From assembly GCA_028274925.1 (NCBI GenBank), contig JAQCNR010000500.1, positions 1 to 23,018 on the forward strand: DNA of 23,018 nt, given 5' to 3'. The number at the start of each line of letters is the position of its first letter. The stretch's first letter is position 1. Below the pieces are notes generated by a model. It was not told the origin of the DNA. It searched no databases and worked only from the letters and a program-made list of their open reading frames with translations. The position numbers and the translations under genes were made by a program. The stretch is from Halovenus sp. GTDB lineage: Archaea > Halobacteriota > Halobacteria > Halobacteriales > Haloarculaceae. Positions 13,864 to 21,218 of the stretch are shown piece by piece.

Positions 13864-15852
13864 TCACCGCTCGAAGTCGGGGTCTTCGAGCGTGGCGATC
13901 CGGTCGCAATCCTCCGCAGTTAGCCTGACACTCGCTGCGCGGAGATTCTCGACGATGTGTGCCGGCATCGTACTGGAAGGGATAGGCACGACGCCCTGTG
14001 AAACGTTCCACGCGACGACGACCCCTGCTGCCGAGAGGTCGTAGGCGTCACCAATCTCCCCGAGCACTGGCTCGGACAGCAGGCCGGGCGCCGACAGCGG
14101 CGAGTGAGCAACGACGCGAATGCCCCGCTCGTGACAGAACTCGACGAGGTCCGTCTGTGGCTCGTACGGGTGGCGCTCGATCTGGACCAGCGCCGGGTCG
14201 ATTCCGCCAGTGTCGAGGATCGTCTCCAGTTGGCTGCGAGAGACGTTGCAGATACCCAGTGAGCGCGCCCAGCCGCGGTCAGCGACTACTTCGAGGTTCT
14301 CCCAGGCCTGTTCGAGTGAGAGGTCCGCCGTTGCGATGTCACCGTCGTCGGTCTCGGGAAAGGTCAGCGCCTCTTGTTGCTCAACAGGCTGTTCCGCCAG
14401 TCGAGAGAGCTCCCCCTGGTGTACCCAAGCCTCTGGCCAGTGAAGCGTATAGCAGTCGAAGGCGTCGATCCCGAGTTCGTCGAGGCTGCCGGCACAGGCC
14501 TGCAGTAGGTGCTCCTGGCGGTGGTTCGTCCGCCAGACCTTGCCCAGCACGAAGAGTTGGTCTCTGTTGGGCGTCCCCGGTGCGGCCAGCAGTTCTCCGA
14601 TCCGGTGTTCGTTGCCGTACAGTTCGGCACTGTCGAGAAACCGGTAGCCGGCGTCGAGCGCGGTCGCAATCGATTTTAGCCGGTCGACGTACTCGCCGCC
14701 GCGGTAGCGCGAACAGCCGAAGCCGACCGGCGGGAGCCGGGGTGACTGCCTGGCAGTTGACCGGTCCGGCGGCGTCACAACCGGTGGGACGGACTGGTCC
14801 CGCGTCACGCCGTGGTCGGCAACATTGGCTGGACTGCCGTCCGTTGCGGCACGCTCGATGGCGTTACATATTTCCACGACATGGACGCCGCGGCGCCCGC
14901 TGGCCCGTGACGGCTTACCAGCATTGACACTCGCTGCCAGCCGTTCGACAGCGTCGAGATACTGCGTGTCTGTGGTGGGCGATTGTGGCGGAACGGTGGT
15001 GTACGAGCGGCCGACGCCGCCGAACTGGAGGCTCCCGGCGACGTCGTCCATCGCGCCGACGTTTTGCAGCGACAGCGAGCCATCGTCGCCGTGCAGTTCG
15101 AGGCCGTAGAACTCTCGACTTCGGTGGGGGGCATAGAAACTCGCGGTCAGTCGGACGACCGGGCCGCCGGCAAACGACAGCGTGGCCTCGACGTGACTCG
15201 GGGCTGATGGGGAGCGCTCTGCCCGGTCCGGCCAGATATCGAGGCTGTCGGCAACGCGGATCTCCTCCACCGGGCCGAACCACGAGACCAGTAGGGTGAG
15301 CGGATAGACTGCACCGTCGTACAGCGGTCCGATCTCCAGGAAGGAGTCGGGGCGGTCGTGCCAGTCCGTCACCCGGCCGACGTGGGCGTAGGCGTAGCCC
15401 AGTCGCGTGGGACCGAGTCGGCCGTCGGCAAGCAACCGACTGGCACGGCGTTGCAGCGGCGCCTGCGGTGTCTCCGGCGCACAGCCCAGCGCCAGTCCCT
15501 TGCGGCGGGCCGTCGCCAGCAGGTCGGCAGCAGTCTCCGCGTCGAGTGCCAGTGGTTTCTGGGAGTAGACGTGTCGGTTCGCGTCGAGAGCGGTTCGTGT
15601 CACCGTCGCGTGTGCGGCGTGGCTAGTCAGGTTGACGACAATCGGGGCGTCGACGGCGGCCAGCGCCGTCTCAAGGTCGGTGAAAGAGCGACAGTCGTGC
15701 TCGGCCGCGAGCGCGTCCGCTCGCGCTGCTTCGAGGTCACAGGCGCCGGCGAGCGAGAGCGGACTGGACGCCAGACCGCTGGCGTACTCCTCCGCAATCG
15801 CCCCAGCGCCGACGAACAGGCAGTTCACACTGATACCGAGGACGGAAGACAT
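13864..15852 (-). CDS. Gfo/Idh/MocA oxidoreductase fused to aldo/keto reductase
   Basis: A 662-residue two-domain protein. Residues 1-345 are a Gfo/Idh/MocA dehydrogenase: Rossmann loop LFVGAGAIAEEYASG, then SQKPLALD with the conserved Lys99 of the usual EKP motif (Glu is Gln98), and a C-terminal sheet domain (YAHVGRVTDWHDRP, GPLYDGAVYPLTLL). A Pro/Ser-rich linker (about 350-372) joins an aldo/keto reductase (373-662) with a complete catalytic tetrad: Asp407 (FLDSAELYGNE), Tyr412, Lys438 (LGKVW) and His471 (LHWPEAW). Both NAD(P)H-dependent domains thus look active, acting probably on a sugar or sugar-like side chain. The frame is continuous. The start at 15852 is set by a TATA-like CATAAT 26 bases upstream. 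It is divergent from the sulfatase-like gene and may share its control. Confidence 0.9.
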   Translation of the reverse strand: MSSVLGISVNCLFVGAGAIAEEYASGLASSPLSLAGACDLEAARADALAAEHDCRSFTDLETALAAVDAPIVVNLTSHAAHATVTRTALDANRHVYSQKPLALDAETAADLLATARRKGLALGCAPETPQAPLQRRASRLLADGRLGPTRLGYAYAHVGRVTDWHDRPDSFLEIGPLYDGAVYPLTLLVSWFGPVEEIRVADSLDIWPDRAERSPSAPSHVEATLSFAGGPVVRLTASFYAPHRSREFYGLELHGDDGSLSLQNVGAMDDVAGSLQFGGVGRSYTTVPPQSPTTDTQYLDAVERLAASVNAGKPSRASGRRGVHVVEICNAIERAATDGSPANVADHGVTRDQSVPPVVTPPDRSTARQSPRLPPVGFGCSRYRGGEYVDRLKSIATALDAGYRFLDSAELYGNEHRIGELLAAPGTPNRDQLFVLGKVWRTNHRQEHLLQACAGSLDELGIDAFDCYTLHWPEAWVHQGELSRLAEQPVEQQEALTFPETDDGDIATADLSLEQAWENLEVVADRGWARSLGICNVSRSQLETILDTGGIDPALVQIERHPYEPQTDLVEFCHERGIRVVAHSPLSAPGLLSEPVLGEIGDAYDLSAAGVVVAWNVSQGVVPIPSSTMPAHIVENLRAASVRLTAEDCDRIATLEDPDFER

Positions 15853-15898
15853 ATATGTGGTATGTTAATCTCATTATGCTCGGCCTCGTGGTGAACAC
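15853..15898. promoter_or_regulatory. 46-base divergent promoter region
   Basis: Only 46 bases separate two start codons. The leftward TATA-like CATAAT (minus strand, 15878-15873) lies 26 bases from ATG 15852, and the rightward TGTTAATC (about 15863-15870) lies about 32 bases from ATG 15899. The boxes nearly touch, so both genes would be leaderless and initiation on one strand should interfere with the other. Confidence 0.55.
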
Positions 15899-16783
15899 AT
15901 GCGCGAACCAGGGATGAGTCTGGCTGGGACGGCCTATCTGCGGGCGTTGCAGACGGTGGGCCGTCGACTCTCCTACGGCACGAACGTCTACGAGCGCGAC
16001 TGGGACGTCCTCGTCGTGCTGGACGCCTGCCGCGCCGACCTGTTCGAGTCGGTCGCCCCGGGGTTCGATCCGGTTGAGACGGTCGGGTCGATGCGGTCGG
16101 TTGGCAGTTCCTCCTCAGAGTGGCTAGAGAATACGTACGCCGAGTCAGCACACGCCGAACAGACGGTAATGGTCACGGGCAACACCTGGACCGACCGGTA
16201 TCTTACAGCCGACCGCTTCGCGGCGCTCGACGAAGTCTGGAAGTACGCCTGGGACGACGAGCACGACACGGTCCCGCCGGCAGCGATCACCGACCGCGCA
16301 GTAACCCACGCTCGTGACCGTGACCCCGAGCGGTTGGTCGTCCACTACATGCAACCACATCACCCGTTCGTCCAGGACCCGATTACTGGGGATGGCGGGA
16401 TGGCACGGACCGACAGCGAGAGCAGTGCCTCGAACCCGTGGATTCAGCTCCGGCGCGGCGAGGTGACGAGCGAGCGAGTCTGGGAGGCCTACGCTGCCAA
16501 CCTTCGGTACGTTCTCCCCGAGGTGGCGACACTGGTCGAGAACGTGCGGGGTCGAGTCGCCATCACTGCCGACCACGGCAACCTCTTCGGGGAGTGGGGA
16601 CTGTACGGTCACCCGATGCACACACCGGTGCCAGCACTGTTGACGGTGCCGTGGGCGACCGCAACCGGTGGCGAGGCCCAGACACTGGAGCCGACACTGA
16701 CGCCGCCGGAACCGCTGCCCGTCGGTCGCGTCTACGGCACAGATTCGGACCGCGACCGACTCGATGCACTCGGGTATCTGTAG
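15899..16783 (+). CDS. sulfatase/alkaline-phosphatase superfamily protein
   Basis: A 294-residue haloarchaeal sulfatase-like protein. DVLVVLDACRADLFESV gives the first metal-binding acid (Asp42). GSSSSEWL (70-77) sits where the Thr/Ser/Cys nucleophile is expected. ITADHGNLFGEWGLYGHPMH supplies Asp225, His226 and His238 as metal ligands. It is a metal-dependent hydrolase or transferase acting on a phosphate or sulfate ester. The sulfatase CxPxR formylglycine motif is absent, so phosphatase or phosphotransferase activity is as likely as sulfatase. There is no signal peptide or membrane segment, so it is probably cytoplasmic. ATG 15899 fits the divergent promoter; Met6 (15914) is an alternative start. 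Confidence 0.85.
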   Translation: MREPGMSLAGTAYLRALQTVGRRLSYGTNVYERDWDVLVVLDACRADLFESVAPGFDPVETVGSMRSVGSSSSEWLENTYAESAHAEQTVMVTGNTWTDRYLTADRFAALDEVWKYAWDDEHDTVPPAAITDRAVTHARDRDPERLVVHYMQPHHPFVQDPITGDGGMARTDSESSASNPWIQLRRGEVTSERVWEAYAANLRYVLPEVATLVENVRGRVAITADHGNLFGEWGLYGHPMHTPVPALLTVPWATATGGEAQTLEPTLTPPEPLPVGRVYGTDSDRDRLDALGYL

Positions 16784-16919
16784 CTAATCCGGGAGACGGC
16801 GCCGGAAGCCGGGCAAAAGTTGGCGGAGAGGATACACTTTTGTTTAGATGATACGTAACGGTCAGATACGTGTCTCCGCGGAATTGCCGTCTCAGAAACG
16901 ACAGTGGGGGAACCGGCGC

Positions 16920-16950
16920 CTCGGCCGACCCATCGAGTGGGGGGGCCGAG
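16920..16950 (+). promoter_or_regulatory. hairpin abutting the start codon of the dehydrogenase gene
   Basis: CTCGGCC (16920-16926) pairs with GGCCGAG (16944-16950). A 2x2 internal loop (GA/GG) leads to CCCA (16929-16932)/TGGG (16938-16941) around loop TCGAG. The 3' arm ends two bases before ATG 16953. In an mRNA with a leader it would cover the ribosome-binding region. Confidence 0.55.
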
Positions 16951-16952
16951 AG

Positions 16953-17939
16953 ATGAGCAAGCAGGCGCTGTACTTTACTGGACAGCAGTCCGTGTCAGTG
17001 CGCGAGGAACCGGTCCCGGACCCCGAACCCGACGAGGTACTCGTCCAGACAGAGCAGTCGGGGATCAGCCCGGGAACCGAACTGCTCGTCTACCGCGACG
17101 AGGTGGGTGAACAGATTGCGGCCGACGAGACAATCGAGACGCTGGACGGGACGTTCTCGTACCCGTTGCAGTACGGCTACGCCGCGGTGGGGCGGGTGAG
17201 CGAAGTTGGAGAGTCGGTCGGCGAGGAGTGGATCGGCCAGCGGGTGTTCGGCTTCAACCCACACGAGAGTCACTTCACGGCGAATCCCGACCAACTCATC
17301 CAGACGACGTTGCCACAGGAACAAGCGATTTTCATCCCGAATGCCGAGACGGCGGTCAATTTCGTCATGGATGGCCGCCCACGGGTCGGGGCCCGTGTCG
17401 TGGTCTTCGGTCAGGGGCCGGTCGGCCTGTTGACGACAGCACTGCTCTCTGCGTTCCCGCTCGGGACGCTCGTGACGACCGATTACTACGAGAGGCGGCG
17501 GGAACTCTCCCGCTCACTAGGGGCCGACAAGTCCGTCCCGCCGGAGGAGGTGAAGTCGGTCGTCGACGACCCGGACATCAGTTTCGAGTTGACCGGTAAC
17601 CCGACTGCGCTCGCGGATGCGGTCGATCTGACGGGGTACGCCGGACAGGTAATCATCGGCTCGTGGTACGGGACCAAGGAGGTCGCTCTGGAACTCGGTG
17701 GGGAGTTCCACCGGAGCCATCTCCGGATGCAAAGCAGTCAGGTCAGCCGTATCGACCCCGCTCACGCCGACCGCTGGGACAAGGGGCGCCGGATGGCCTT
17801 CGTCCGGTCGTGGCTCGCTGACACCGACCTCTCGGCGCTTCTGACCCACGAGATCGAGATCGACCGGGCGGCCGAGGCCTACGAGTTACTCGAAAATAGG
17901 CGCAGCGAGGCAGTGCAGGTCGCGTTGACCTACGATTGA
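16953..17939 (+). CDS. medium-chain dehydrogenase/reductase lacking catalytic-zinc Cys
   Basis: A 328-residue MDR-superfamily NAD(P)-dependent oxidoreductase. The N-terminal domain has VREEPVPDPEPDEVLVQTEQSGISPGTEL, where the usual catalytic-zinc Cys is replaced within SGISPGTE, and the GHE motif is absent (PLQYGYAAVG). The structural-zinc loop is also missing. The Rossmann motif VVVFGQGPVGLL (150-160) is intact. This resembles the Zn-independent branch that includes BchC-like and sugar-side-chain dehydrogenases. The frame is open to an ATG at 16848, but those 35 residues are basic and unlike the family, so MSKQAL at 16953 is chosen. That leaves a leader of up to about 80 bases carrying a start-codon hairpin. 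The PTPS homologue follows after 40 bases. Confidence 0.85.
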   Translation: MSKQALYFTGQQSVSVREEPVPDPEPDEVLVQTEQSGISPGTELLVYRDEVGEQIAADETIETLDGTFSYPLQYGYAAVGRVSEVGESVGEEWIGQRVFGFNPHESHFTANPDQLIQTTLPQEQAIFIPNAETAVNFVMDGRPRVGARVVVFGQGPVGLLTTALLSAFPLGTLVTTDYYERRRELSRSLGADKSVPPEEVKSVVDDPDISFELTGNPTALADAVDLTGYAGQVIIGSWYGTKEVALELGGEFHRSHLRMQSSQVSRIDPAHADRWDKGRRMAFVRSWLADTDLSALLTHEIEIDRAAEAYELLENRRSEAVQVALTYD

Positions 17940-17948
17940 ACCCCCCAT

Positions 17949-17954
17949 CTTTAG
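17949..17954 (+). promoter_or_regulatory. TATA-like box of the PTPS-GT4-methyltransferase operon
   Basis: CTTTAG centred about 28 bases before ATG 17980, suggesting that the three overlapping genes have their own leaderless promoter besides read-through from the dehydrogenase. Confidence 0.4.
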
Positions 17955-17979
17955 TGTCAGCCGGTCCGTAGGCGGGACC

Positions 17980-18357
17980 ATGTATTCGACGACGGTGCTG
18001 ACCAGTTTCATCGCACAGCACTATCTCACAGTCCCGAACCCGGGTCCGGAGGGCGTACCACACTCACATCACTTCGAGGTCGAACTGACATTTCGCGGTC
18101 CCGAGTTGAACGAGTACGATTATCTCGTCGATATCGATGTCGTCAGAGAGGCCCTGGAGTCGGTCAGGGAGCGCTACCAGGACGAGTTACTCAACGATCT
18201 TCCCGAGTTCGAGGGGTACAATCCAAGCGTCGAGCGGTTCGCCCGGGTCGTCTTCGAGCGGATGAGCCAGGCCGTGACCAGCGAGACTGTCGCCGAGCTG
18301 TCGGTGCAAATCTGGGAGGATGAGACCGCAGCAGCCGGCTACGACGCCGCCGTATGA
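17980..18357 (+). CDS. 6-pyruvoyl-tetrahydropterin synthase (PTPS/QueD) family protein, altered active site
   Basis: A 125-residue T-fold protein of the PTPS/QueD (COG0720) family. Zinc ligands are conserved: His14 (FIAQHYL), His28 and His30 (HSHHFEVEL). The pterin-anchoring Glu is Glu113 in VQIWEDETAAAGY, and NPSVERFA matches the usual NPTxExxA. The catalytic Cys, four residues before the first zinc His of the pair, is Glu24 here. That substitution is known from PTPS-III enzymes, which cleave dihydroneopterin-type substrates toward 6-hydroxymethyl-dihydropterin. The Asp-His dyad normally found in LDHxxLN reads Gln67-Asp68 here (YQDELLND), so even the PTPS-III assignment is uncertain. Its last four bases overlap the start of the glycosyltransferase, indicating translational coupling. 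Confidence 0.85.
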   Translation: MYSTTVLTSFIAQHYLTVPNPGPEGVPHSHHFEVELTFRGPELNEYDYLVDIDVVREALESVRERYQDELLNDLPEFEGYNPSVERFARVVFERMSQAVTSETVAELSVQIWEDETAAAGYDAAV

Positions 18358-19412
18358 GGGTCGGTCTGACGCTGTACGGTAGCATCGAGGAGCGATCCGG
18401 GGGGTTCCGGTACGACCGAAAGCTCGTCGAACAGTTGCAGGCCGCCGGCGATACCGTCGAGATTATCGAGTTGCCCTGGCGGGACTACCACCGCGGGTTG
18501 CTCGACAACGCCTCCCCGGGGCTTCGCCAGCGACTCGATGTCGATGTCGACGTGATGTTACAGGACGAACTCGCCCACCCATCGCTCGTGCATACGAACC
18601 GCCATCTCCCCTACCCCATCGTCAGTATCGTCCATCACCTGCGGGCGAGCGAGCCCGGACCGCTCGCGCCGCTGTACCGCGCCGTCGAACGCCGGTATCT
18701 CGATACCGTCGATGGCGTCGTCTGCAACAGCACCGTCACGCGCGACGTGGTGACTGCCCTCGGCGTCGACGCCGACGCGACTGCCGTTGCGCCACCAGCC
18801 TGCGACCAGTTCGATCCCGATATCGACGAGGAGACGATTCAACGCCGCGCCAAACGGCGACCACTACAGGTGGTCTTCGTCGGGAATATCGAGCCCCGAA
18901 AAGGGCTGGACACGTTGGTCGAGGCACTGACCGCTGTCGACGCTGAACTGACAGTCGTCGGCCGGACAGTCGAGGAGAGCCACGTCGAGGACGTTCGCGG
19001 TATGGTCGACGCGTACGGTCTCGATGACCGGGTGACGTTCACGGGAGAACTCCTCGACGAGGAACTCGCACGGACGCTGCGAGAGAGCCAAGTCCTCGCA
19101 GTCCCGTCCCGATACGAAGGGTTCGGCATCGTCTATCTGGAGGGTATGAGCTTCGGGCTCCCGGCAATCGCGTCGCGGGCCGGCGGCGCGACGGATATCG
19201 TCACCGACGGCGAGAACGGCGTGCTCGTCGACCCAGACGACCCCGACGCCGTCGCCGAGACGCTGGCCCGTCTCGAAGCCGACCCCGAGAGACTGGGTGT
19301 GATGAGCCAGGCCGCCAGGCGTCGGTACGAGCAGCAGCCGAGCTGGGCGGAAGCGGGCGACCGGGTTCGCCGACTGCTGAGCGATATCTCGACGACGGTG
19401 GTTCCCACGTGA
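18354..19412 (+). CDS. GT4 family glycosyltransferase
   Basis: A 352-residue GT-B fold retaining glycosyltransferase. The N-terminal acceptor domain begins MRVGLTLYGSIEERSGGFRY; the donor domain begins near residue 170 with VVFVGNIEPRKGLDTLVEAL. The GT4 EX7E motif is EGFGIVYLE (Glu255, Glu263), followed by GLPAIASRAGGATDIV and DGENGVLVDPDD, the nucleotide-sugar binding segment. There is no membrane segment, so it acts in the cytosol, transferring a sugar from a nucleotide donor to an unknown acceptor. ATGA at 18354-18357 overlaps the PTPS stop, and its own stop overlaps the next gene by four bases. The three products are therefore probably made together, and the acceptor may be the product of the PTPS homologue. 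Confidence 0.92.
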   Translation: MRVGLTLYGSIEERSGGFRYDRKLVEQLQAAGDTVEIIELPWRDYHRGLLDNASPGLRQRLDVDVDVMLQDELAHPSLVHTNRHLPYPIVSIVHHLRASEPGPLAPLYRAVERRYLDTVDGVVCNSTVTRDVVTALGVDADATAVAPPACDQFDPDIDEETIQRRAKRRPLQVVFVGNIEPRKGLDTLVEALTAVDAELTVVGRTVEESHVEDVRGMVDAYGLDDRVTFTGELLDEELARTLRESQVLAVPSRYEGFGIVYLEGMSFGLPAIASRAGGATDIVTDGENGVLVDPDDPDAVAETLARLEADPERLGVMSQAARRRYEQQPSWAEAGDRVRRLLSDISTTVVPT

Positions 19413-20344
19413 CGGGGGAGTTCCAGCGGTATCTCCGGGCCAAACGGACGGTCGACGACCGGGCGCTCGACCGACGGCTGGTCGAGACCCTCCGGACCGA
19501 ACTGGCAGCGCGGGCGGCGAGCGCGGACGGGCCGCTTCGGGTACTAGAACTCGGCGCGGGAATCGGGACAATGGTCACCCGCTGTCTCGACTGGGAGATG
19601 GTGCCCGAGGGCCACGTGCAGTACACCGCCGTAGATCTATCCGAGGAGAGTATCGCAACGCTCCCCGGGCACGTTCGCGAGTGGGCCGACGACCGTGGAC
19701 ATACAGTGACAGACGACAGGACGAACGGGAGGCTCACCGTCGAGACTGGGAGAACACGGGTCGAGGTCGACGCTGTCGTCGCGGAGGGTGTCGAGTACGC
19801 CCGGGAGGCGAACGCGGAGGCCGACCTCGTGATGGGCGTGGCACTGCTGGATCTGATCGAACGGACGGAACTGCCAACGATTCTCGGAGCGGTCGCCGAC
19901 GGTGGGCTGTACTACTTCCCGATTACCGTCGACGGCGGCACACGGTTCAATCCGGCACATCCGGCAGACCGGGGCGTCGAGCGACTCTATCATGCTCACA
20001 TGGACAGGAAAGCGGGCGGGAGCAGTCGCGCCGGTGGGGAGGTACTGGCGCTGCTCCAGTCCCAGCCCGGGGTCAGCGTCGCCGCCGCTGGCTCAGACTG
20101 GATCGTAAAGCCGGTTGACGGCGCGTATCCTGCCGACGAGGCAGTCCTGCTCAGACACATTCTGCGGACGGTCGAGTCGGCAGTAACGGAGGTCACTGAC
20201 GGCGAGTTCGACTCACTGGCAGAGTGGCTAACCACCCGCCGACAACAGGTTGACGACGCGGAACTCGTCTATCACACCCACCAACTCGACCTGTTCGGGC
20301 AGGTAGTCGATTCGGCCACAGCCCAGAACGATGGCCACGATTGA
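19409..20344 (+). CDS. class I SAM-dependent methyltransferase
   Basis: A 311-residue Rossmann-fold methyltransferase. Motif I is RVLELGAGIGTM (Glu47 to Gly53), YTAVDLSEESI is the SAM ribose-binding strand, and EADLVMGVALLDLIE carries motif II/III features. Later segments (GGLYYFPITVDGGTRFNPAHP, VYHTHQLDLFGQV) may bind the substrate and are not matched to a named family by eye. The start is GTG 19409, overlapping the glycosyltransferase TGA (GTGA), a translational-coupling arrangement. This fits an O- or N-methylation following the glycosyl transfer step in the same pathway. The substrate is unknown. Confidence 0.9.
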   Translation: MTGEFQRYLRAKRTVDDRALDRRLVETLRTELAARAASADGPLRVLELGAGIGTMVTRCLDWEMVPEGHVQYTAVDLSEESIATLPGHVREWADDRGHTVTDDRTNGRLTVETGRTRVEVDAVVAEGVEYAREANAEADLVMGVALLDLIERTELPTILGAVADGGLYYFPITVDGGTRFNPAHPADRGVERLYHAHMDRKAGGSSRAGGEVLALLQSQPGVSVAAAGSDWIVKPVDGAYPADEAVLLRHILRTVESAVTEVTDGEFDSLAEWLTTRRQQVDDAELVYHTHQLDLFGQVVDSATAQNDGHD

Positions 20345-20355
20345 CAGTTCCCCAA

Positions 20356-20363
20356 CTTAGATA
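20356..20363 (+). promoter_or_regulatory. TATA-like box of arfA
   Basis: CTTAGATA centred about 28 bases before the GTG at 20388, in the 43-base gap after the methyltransferase gene. A leaderless arfA mRNA is likely besides any read-through. Confidence 0.45.
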
Positions 20364-20387
20364 CTATCAGCGGACATTAGAAAAAGT

Positions 20388-21149
20388 GTGACAAACGCTC
20401 AGATTTCGTTGATCCAGATCGATAACTACGGACCGTGGACGACAACGCCGGAGCCGCGGCGGGAGGTTGACCTACAGACACTCCAGTCGCGGTTGTACGC
20501 CGACATCTCGCAGTTGGTGGGAAATCGGGAGGGATACGCCTTCTTCGCGCGATTCGACAACCTCATCACCGTCACGAACGGCCTCAACCGCGACGCACAC
20601 AAGCTCATCCAGGAGTCGGTCGGAAACCGCTATCCGGTAACGGCAAGCATCAGTATCGGGACCGGGCCGTCGCCGGTCGAGGCCCTCGGCACGGCCTCCG
20701 AACAGCTACAGGACGCCGGCAGCGCCCAGGACAGCGAGCGAACCGAGATTCTCTCGGGCACGCCGGTCAGCGAGGCTGACCGGACCGAAATGGACCTCCA
20801 GATTGCACACTTCGACGTCAACGACGCAACTAGCAAATACACCGACAAACTCAATGAGTTCGATACGTTCATCAACATCGAGCAGGGGTACGCGGAGCTA
20901 ATGCAGTATATGCGGCGGGCGCACGATTCGCTGTCGTTTTTCGTCGGCGGTGACAACGTCATCGCCGTCTGTTCCGGAATGAGGGAATCCGATTACCGTG
21001 ACACCATCAAGCATGTCAACGAGACGGTGGATGTCGAACTGAAAGTTGGAGTCGGGCGGGCGGCGACAGCCCAGCAGGCGGGCATGGGCGCGAAACACGA
21101 ACTCGAACGGTGTCGCGAAAACGGGTCGGTTGTCGAGATCGGGTGGTGA
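20388..21149 (+). CDS. arfA: GTP cyclohydrolase III (ArfA)
   Basis: A 253-residue archaeal GTP cyclohydrolase III, which turns GTP into 2-amino-5-formylamino-6-ribosylaminopyrimidinone 5'-phosphate, the first step toward riboflavin and the deazaflavin of F420. It consists of two cyclase-like repeats. Diagnostic segments are QIDNYGPWTTTPEPRREVDL, LQSRLYADISQLV, FARFDNLITVTNG, LQDAGSAQDSERTEIL, AHFDVNDATSKYTD and FFVGGDNVIAVCSGM, the last two holding Asp residues expected to bind metal and triphosphate. Length and order match the Methanocaldococcus enzyme. The start is GTG 20388, the only start giving the conserved N-terminus. It stands directly downstream of the PTPS-GT4-methyltransferase genes, which ties these to GTP-derived heterocycle synthesis. 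Confidence 0.95.
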   Translation: MTNAQISLIQIDNYGPWTTTPEPRREVDLQTLQSRLYADISQLVGNREGYAFFARFDNLITVTNGLNRDAHKLIQESVGNRYPVTASISIGTGPSPVEALGTASEQLQDAGSAQDSERTEILSGTPVSEADRTEMDLQIAHFDVNDATSKYTDKLNEFDTFINIEQGYAELMQYMRRAHDSLSFFVGGDNVIAVCSGMRESDYRDTIKHVNETVDVELKVGVGRAATAQQAGMGAKHELERCRENGSVVEIGW

Positions 21150-21218
21150 GACGACAGGGGCGTGGACGAATCTGTCTCAAGCACAATTCATTTGCGAGTG
21201 CCGTTCGAAGAACCGACA

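Noticed and set aside
13998..14927. 309-residue rightward open frame
   Set aside because: Arg/Pro-rich antisense shadow of the aldo/keto reductase domain.
16848..16952. 35-residue extension of the dehydrogenase
   Set aside because: Basic, non-homologous sequence overlapping a hairpin; MSKQAL at 16953 matches the family start. It cannot be fully excluded.
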